DNA of 11,276 nucleotides from an uncultured Eubacteriales bacterium (GTDB lineage Bacteria; Bacillota; Clostridia; Oscillospirales; Acutalibacteraceae). Made by a program: the position numbers and the translations under genes. Location: the NCBI GenBank assembly GCA_934463265.1, contig CAKSIU010000021.1:1-11276 (forward strand). The letters run 5' to 3'. The stretch's first letter is position 1; each line of letters starts with the position of its first letter. Shown piece by piece: positions 7,932 to 11,276 of this stretch. The notes under the pieces were generated by a model. It searched no databases and was not told the DNA's origin. It was given only the letters and a program-made list of their open reading frames with translations.

Positions 7932-10025
7932 TTGAACGATATAAAAAATGATTTGCTTTATTATATTAACTCGCAGGTCTGCGCTGTGCCGATAAAAACC
8001 GTTTATAACGAACTTAATTTAGACGATATAAAAGCATTTAATGAAGCGGTTGATGAACTTGTAGGCGAGGCAAAGTTAATTTTGACGAAAAAAGATAAGT
8101 TGATTTCACCAAAAGCTTGCGGATTTATTCCCGCAAAAGTGGTTTCGCATACTAAAAGTTGCGTTTTTGCAAAACCTCTTTTTGGCGGCGAAGATTTATA
8201 TATTCCGATAGAAAAAAGTAAAAAATGTATGCTCGGAGACATCGTGATGTTGAACCGGGTTAAAGATTCTGCAAAAGGCAAGAATGCGGCAGTAGAACGA
8301 ATTGTGACGCAGGGAAGCCGAATCCTTTCTGGAAGAGGATCAAGAACGAAGCGCGGTGCAGAGTTTATTGCGGACAGCGGATATAAATACAAAATTCCAA
8401 TAAAGAAAAATAAGACTAAGGGCGTTAAAAATGACGATAAAGTTTTGGTAAAATTATTTTCGGAAAAAGAAAGTAAAAAAATTTTTGCAAAGGTAATTAA
8501 AGTTTACGGACAATCACAGTCAGCAAGAGTTTGCGCGGATGCAATCATAGATACAGCCGGAATTCCTACGGTTTTTGATGACGTAACATTAAAGGAAGCA
8601 AAAAAGTTGGCTAAGTTTGGAATTAACAACGAAGAAATAAAAAATCGAATTGACTTGAGAAAAGAACTGATATTTACAATAGATGGAGAAGATGCCAAAG
8701 ATTTAGACGATGCGATATCGATAAAAAAGACTAAAACCGGCTGGAAACTGGGAGTTCATATTGCAGACGTGTCGCACTATATCAAACCTGGCTCTCACTT
8801 GGATAATGAAGCGATGGAGCGCGGAACATCGGTTTATTTTGCCGATAGAGTTATTCCTATGTTGCCCAAAGAGTTATCTAACGGAATTTGTTCGCTTAAC
8901 CCGAATGAGGACAGACTTACTTTTTCTGCGCTTTTGAATATCGACAAAAAAGGCAATTTAAAAACTTTTGAATTCAAAAAAAGCGTCATAAACTCAAAAG
9001 TTAGAGGAGTTTATTCAGAGGTAAACAGCATTTTAGCCTCGGAAGCTTCTGAAAGTGTAAAGAAGAAATATTCCATAATAGAAAATTCTTTGCTTGAGGC
9101 ATATGAACTTTCGAAAATTTTACGTGAAAATGCTCAAAAGCGAGGCAATATGGAATTAGAAAGCGTAGAATCCAGATTTAAACTCGATGAAAGTGGAGCC
9201 TGCGTGGACGTGCAGAAAAGAACTCGCGGAGCCGCAGAAGAAATGATAGAACAGTTCATGATTATGGCAAATCAAGCAGCGGCGCTATATGCTAAAGGCT
9301 CACAAATTCCGTTTGTTTTTCGCGTTCACGAGATGCCGTCGCCGGAAAAAATAAATATTTTGGCGCAGACTATGTCTTTATTTGGCCTAAAGGCTTATCG
9401 GATTCGTCAAGGCCTGAAAGTAAAAGATATTTCGGACATTCTTGAACAGATAAAAGGCACCGACATAAGCAGTATCGTGTCGAATCAGGTTTTGCGGTCT
9501 ATGTCTAAAGCCAGATATTTTGAGGAACCTTTGGGGCATTTTGGGTTGGCGCTTGAGGATTACTGTCACTTTACGTCTCCGATTAGAAGATATCCGGATA
9601 CTGCGATTCATCGGATTTTGTCGGACCTAGTTAGCGGAGTTTCTGTTGACAAAATAGAAAAAAATTATAAAAATTTTGTAAAAAATGTTTCGGCAAAGAG
9701 TTCGGAGTGCGAAATTAGGGCGATGAAAGCTGAAAGAGATGCCGAAAAATGTTATATGGCAGAGTATATGCAGGCTCACATTGGTGAAACGTTTGACGGA
9801 AAAATTAGCGGAGCGATACAGACGGGAATTTTTGTGGAGTTGGAAAGCGGTATAGAAGGCTTTGTTGGAATTGAATATTTCCCTGGCTATGGATTTGAAT
9901 TTGACGGGATCATGAGTTTTATTAATAAAAAATCCGGAGTTTCACTGTCGATTGGAGACAAGATTACGGTTAAGGTTTTATCTGCCGACGTTTCTGCCGG
10001 AAAAATAGATTTTATACCAGTTTAA
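7932..10025 (+). CDS. rnr: Ribonuclease R (RNB-family 3'-5' exoribonuclease)
   Basis: RNase R degrades structured RNA from the 3' end in the cytoplasm and takes part in mRNA turnover, rRNA quality control and trans-translation. From the TTG at 7932 the protein has 697 residues. It has a small N-terminal region, two cold-shock-like OB domains (roughly 70-125 and 130-220), the RNB catalytic domain (about 237-560) and a C-terminal S1 domain (about 618-697). The catalytic motif IDGEDAKDLDDA gives D251, D257, D259 and D260 as metal ligands, with the same spacing as in RNase II/R. TSPIRRYPD starts at residue 548. A lysine-rich tail typical of some RNase R proteins is absent; the chain stops just after S1. 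AAGGAGGG (7917-7924) seven bases upstream decides the start, though an upstream in-frame TTG (7902) would add ten residues. smpB, often the next gene, is missing. Confidence 0.94.
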   Translation: MNDIKNDLLYYINSQVCAVPIKTVYNELNLDDIKAFNEAVDELVGEAKLILTKKDKLISPKACGFIPAKVVSHTKSCVFAKPLFGGEDLYIPIEKSKKCMLGDIVMLNRVKDSAKGKNAAVERIVTQGSRILSGRGSRTKRGAEFIADSGYKYKIPIKKNKTKGVKNDDKVLVKLFSEKESKKIFAKVIKVYGQSQSARVCADAIIDTAGIPTVFDDVTLKEAKKLAKFGINNEEIKNRIDLRKELIFTIDGEDAKDLDDAISIKKTKTGWKLGVHIADVSHYIKPGSHLDNEAMERGTSVYFADRVIPMLPKELSNGICSLNPNEDRLTFSALLNIDKKGNLKTFEFKKSVINSKVRGVYSEVNSILASEASESVKKKYSIIENSLLEAYELSKILRENAQKRGNMELESVESRFKLDESGACVDVQKRTRGAAEEMIEQFMIMANQAAALYAKGSQIPFVFRVHEMPSPEKINILAQTMSLFGLKAYRIRQGLKVKDISDILEQIKGTDISSIVSNQVLRSMSKARYFEEPLGHFGLALEDYCHFTSPIRRYPDTAIHRILSDLVSGVSVDKIEKNYKNFVKNVSAKSSECEIRAMKAERDAEKCYMAEYMQAHIGETFDGKISGAIQTGIFVELESGIEGFVGIEYFPGYGFEFDGIMSFINKKSGVSLSIGDKITVKVLSADVSAGKIDFIPV

Positions 10026-10036
10026 TTTGGATTAAT

Positions 10037-10065
10037 TTTACAATTATGGTTCGTTTTTGAATAAT
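10037..10065 (+). promoter_or_regulatory. Sigma-A-like promoter for the DUF2508-bofA-nrdR operon
   Basis: TTTACA (10037-10042, five of six) is 17 bases from AATAAT (10060-10065, five of six). Transcription would start near 10072 and leave a leader of about 85 bases. It lies just after the rnr stop, and no intrinsic terminator is visible between, so read-through from rnr is also possible. Confidence 0.55.
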
Positions 10066-10155
10066 CAGCAGAATAAGTGGTCAATATATATCATATAAAT
10101 GAATAAATCTAGAATTTGAAGTCATGGTTGTTGATTTGAAAGGAAGGTTTTTAAT

Positions 10156-10407
10156 ATGAATGCGATAAGGGATATTTTTGTTGGCAAAAGTAACCAAGAG
10201 GCCATATTAAATGCGAAAAGAATAAGATTTTTAAATGAACTTAGAGAAATTTGTGCACAAATTAAATGTACCGATATGTGGTTCGAGATGGAAGACGATG
10301 AGGACCTAATCGATGCCAGCATATATCAAAGAGAAGCGCTTAATGCCAGATACAGATATCTTTTGAGGCAGGCGAAAGAAAATAATATTTCGGTTGCGCA
10401 GTATTAA
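10156..10407 (+). CDS. YaaL-like DUF2508 family protein
   Basis: This 83-residue soluble, highly charged and mostly helical protein matches the DUF2508 (YaaL) pattern: a leucine-rich first helix, an acidic middle (MEDDEDLIDASIYQ), then EALNARYRYLLRQAKENNIS, which resembles the family's conserved '.A..rY.yL.+.aKe' ending. The molecular role of the family is unknown. The strongest support is context: in Bacillus and many clostridia yaaL lies directly before bofA, exactly as here, with a gap of 24 bases. GGAAGG (10142-10147) is eight bases before the ATG. No membrane segment, cysteine pair or catalytic motif is seen. Confidence 0.75.
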   Translation: MNAIRDIFVGKSNQEAILNAKRIRFLNELREICAQIKCTDMWFEMEDDEDLIDASIYQREALNARYRYLLRQAKENNISVAQY

Positions 10408-10431
10408 TGGCAAAAAGGAGATTTATTGTAA

Positions 10432-10692
10432 ATGTCGGACTGGATAACTTTAATAGTTTGTGGTATCATATTTTTACTGCTATTTTCTATTCAAATAATC
10501 ATTAGAGCAAAAAATCCACTAAAAAAAACGTTTTTTTCTATGCTAAAAGGTATTGCAACATTGGTGGCTGTAAATATTTTGGGCGTATTTACTGGTGTCA
10601 CATTGCCTGTAAGTTTGCTGTCATTGGCGATTGCTGCTGTTGTTGGAATGCCAGGTGTTACCGCTATGCTGATTTTTAACGCGTTTTTATAG
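10432..10692 (+). CDS. bofA: Pro-sigma-K processing inhibitor BofA family protein
   Basis: In Bacillus subtilis BofA holds the intramembrane protease SpoIVFB inactive, together with SpoIVFA, until the forespore signals. This 86-residue protein has the right size and layout: an N-terminal helix (about 4-24), a basic turn RAKNPLKK (25-32), then a second hydrophobic half with VNILG (47-51), LPVSLLS (58-64) and GMPGV (72-76), the family's most conserved blocks. N48 is present. AAAGGAG (10414-10420) lies 11 bases before the ATG, slightly far. The gene sits between the YaaL-like gene and nrdR in one likely operon. The family also occurs in species that do not sporulate, so the developmental role here is inferred. 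Confidence 0.85.
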   Translation: MSDWITLIVCGIIFLLLFSIQIIIRAKNPLKKTFFSMLKGIATLVAVNILGVFTGVTLPVSLLSLAIAAVVGMPGVTAMLIFNAFL

Positions 10693-10711
10693 TAAAAAAG
10701 GAGCGATTTTG

Positions 10712-11170
10712 TTGAAGTGTCCATACTGCGGTTTTGAGGAGAGTAAAGTTATTGACTCCAGACCGGCCGACGAGGGTGAAAAAATAAGAAGGCGCAGAGA
10801 GTGCCTTAAATGCACCTCAAGATTTACAACTTACGAAATGATTGAAACTTTGCCGATAATTGTGATTAAAAAAGATAAATCTCGGGAATCTTTTGACAGA
10901 GCTAAATTGTTGAGTGGTATGTTGAAATCTTGCGAAAAACGTCCGATTTCTTTGAATGTGATAGAGGATTGCGTGAGCAAAATAGAGTCGAAAATTCAAA
11001 ATTCTATGGCAAAAGAAGTAAGTTCCAGCGAAATAGGCGAACTTGTTATGGAGGCGTTGAAAGACATCGACAAGGTTGCGTATGTTAGATTTGCCGCCGT
11101 GTATAAGGAATTTGATGACGTTGATAATTTGCTGGAAGAGTTAAAAAAATTGCTGATTGATAAAAAATAA
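10712..11170 (+). CDS. nrdR: Transcriptional repressor NrdR
   Basis: NrdR senses ATP/dATP and represses ribonucleotide reductase genes by binding paired NrdR boxes. The 152-residue product has the full layout: an N-terminal zinc ribbon with C3, C6, C31 and C34 (MKCPYCG ... CLKC), the conserved DSRPADEGEKIRRRRECLKC and RFTTYE segments, then an ATP-cone domain from about residue 46 to 137 (VIKKDKSRESFDRAKLLSGM...). Two adjacent TTG codons could start it (10709, 10712). The second gives the family-typical MKCPYCG and a spacing of eight bases from AAGGAG (10698-10703), so I chose it. It is 19 bases after bofA, with no promoter seen between. No ribonucleotide reductase gene is in the window. Confidence 0.95.
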   Translation: MKCPYCGFEESKVIDSRPADEGEKIRRRRECLKCTSRFTTYEMIETLPIIVIKKDKSRESFDRAKLLSGMLKSCEKRPISLNVIEDCVSKIESKIQNSMAKEVSSSEIGELVMEALKDIDKVAYVRFAAVYKEFDDVDNLLEELKKLLIDKK

Positions 11171-11202
11171 TCTATACATAACAGAAAAAAGCGCCGAATA
11201 TG

Positions 11203-11263
11203 ATATGCTACCCATAAAGTAGACAGGTAAAAAATAAAAACTGTTTACGAAATGGGGGCATAT
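11203..11263 (+). promoter_or_regulatory. Terminal hairpin covering the transposase ribosome binding site
   Basis: Three helices stack on one axis. ATATGC (11203-11208) pairs with GCATAT (11258-11263), CCCAT (11211-11215) with ATGGG (11252-11256), and GTAGACAG (11219-11226) with CTGTTTAC (11241-11248, one G-U). Small internal loops separate them and the apical loop is 14 bases. The downstream arm contains the GGGGG ribosome binding site, and T-rich sequence follows (TTTTT, 11263-11267). Read-through transcripts from nrdR would therefore fold with the transposase start hidden, and might also terminate. Confidence 0.6.
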
Positions 11264-11267
11264 TTTT

Positions 11268-11276
11268 ATGTATGAA
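11268..11276 (+). CDS. Start of the IS transposase ORF (partial, off the right edge)
   Basis: ATG at 11268 with GGGGG nine bases upstream opens a frame MYE that is cut by the window end. Position relative to the IS end suggests orfA of an IS3-type element. Three codons cannot confirm the family. Confidence 0.35.

Larger units (their letters stand above)
11201..11276 (+). mobile_element. Left end of an IS3-family insertion sequence (partial)
   Basis: From TG at 11201 the sequence reads TGATATGCTACCCATAAAGT and continues AGACAGG. The form 'TG...CCCATAAAGT.GACA' resembles terminal repeats of the IS3 family (IS150-like groups) from memory. It is followed within 70 bases by a strong ribosome binding site (GGGGG, 11254-11258) and an ATG at 11268, the usual distance from an IS3 end to the first transposase ORF. 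Only the left 76 bases are present; the right end, target duplication and transposase are outside. The exact first base is uncertain by a few positions. Confidence 0.55.

Noticed and set aside
10082..10091. CAATATATAT just downstream of the 10037-10065 promoter, resembling the NrdR box core
   Set aside because: It fits most of the low-complexity core but lacks the ACA/TGT flanks and the usual second box about 31 bases away. AT-rich sequence gives such matches easily.
10124..10159. Eleven-codon frame MVVDLKGRFLI whose TGA overlaps the DUF2508 start (ATGA)
   Set aside because: It has no ribosome binding site, and the downstream gene has its own good one. The overlap is probably chance.
440..10999. 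Many minus-strand open frames of 60-139 codons, for example 1371-1739, 6822-7241 and 8003-8392
   Set aside because: Each lies inside addB, addA, rnr or another gene that is well supported by motifs, and none shows a convincing domain or ribosome binding site. They are shadows of the coding strand.
1..11276. CRISPR array, tRNA, rRNA, defence or toxin-antitoxin genes
   Set aside because: No regularly spaced repeats and no tRNA- or rRNA-like sequence were seen, and every long open frame is accounted for by the genes listed.

Overview
The window is AT-rich DNA with strong AGGAGG-type ribosome binding sites and TTG/GTG starts. It carries a Firmicutes-type gene set: AddAB rather than RecBCD, SecG next to RNase R, a YaaL/DUF2508 plus BofA pair, and NrdR. 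Together these point to a low-GC Gram-positive bacterium, most likely a clostridium. BofA suggests sporulation ancestry, but does not prove that this strain sporulates. Every complete gene reads on the + strand, and the main ones have no visible frameshift.

Layout. Positions 1-137 hold what look like overlapping divergent promoters. One reads left into a gene outside the window whose ribosome binding site is at 1-10; the other reads right into a small one-helix membrane-anchored protein of unknown function (138-497). An intrinsic terminator begins on that gene's last codons, and a new promoter follows at once. It drives addB-addA (570-7455), the two subunits of the helicase-nuclease that resects double-strand breaks for RecA loading. 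The two genes overlap by 8 bases. A separate promoter then serves secG (7531-7776), the small SecYEG subunit. After secG lies a 155-base leader with mutually exclusive G/C-block pairings and a possible 14-codon leader ORF, then rnr (RNase R, 7932-10025).

A good sigma-A-like promoter at 10037-10065 starts the last operon: a YaaL-like DUF2508 protein, BofA (inhibitor of pro-sigma-K processing) and NrdR (repressor of ribonucleotide reductase genes). About 30 bases after nrdR the sequence turns into what looks like the left end of an IS3-family insertion sequence. It has a long terminal hairpin that covers the ribosome binding site of the transposase ORF, which begins at 11268 and runs out of the window.

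Most of the window is ordinary housekeeping. I see no defence system, CRISPR array, rRNA or tRNA. The least explained parts are the rnr leader (7800-7931), the IS end structure with a possibly split terminator at its junction (11185-11263), and the unrecognised small membrane protein at 138-497. Promoters, hairpins and small-ORF calls were made by eye and are not computed predictions.
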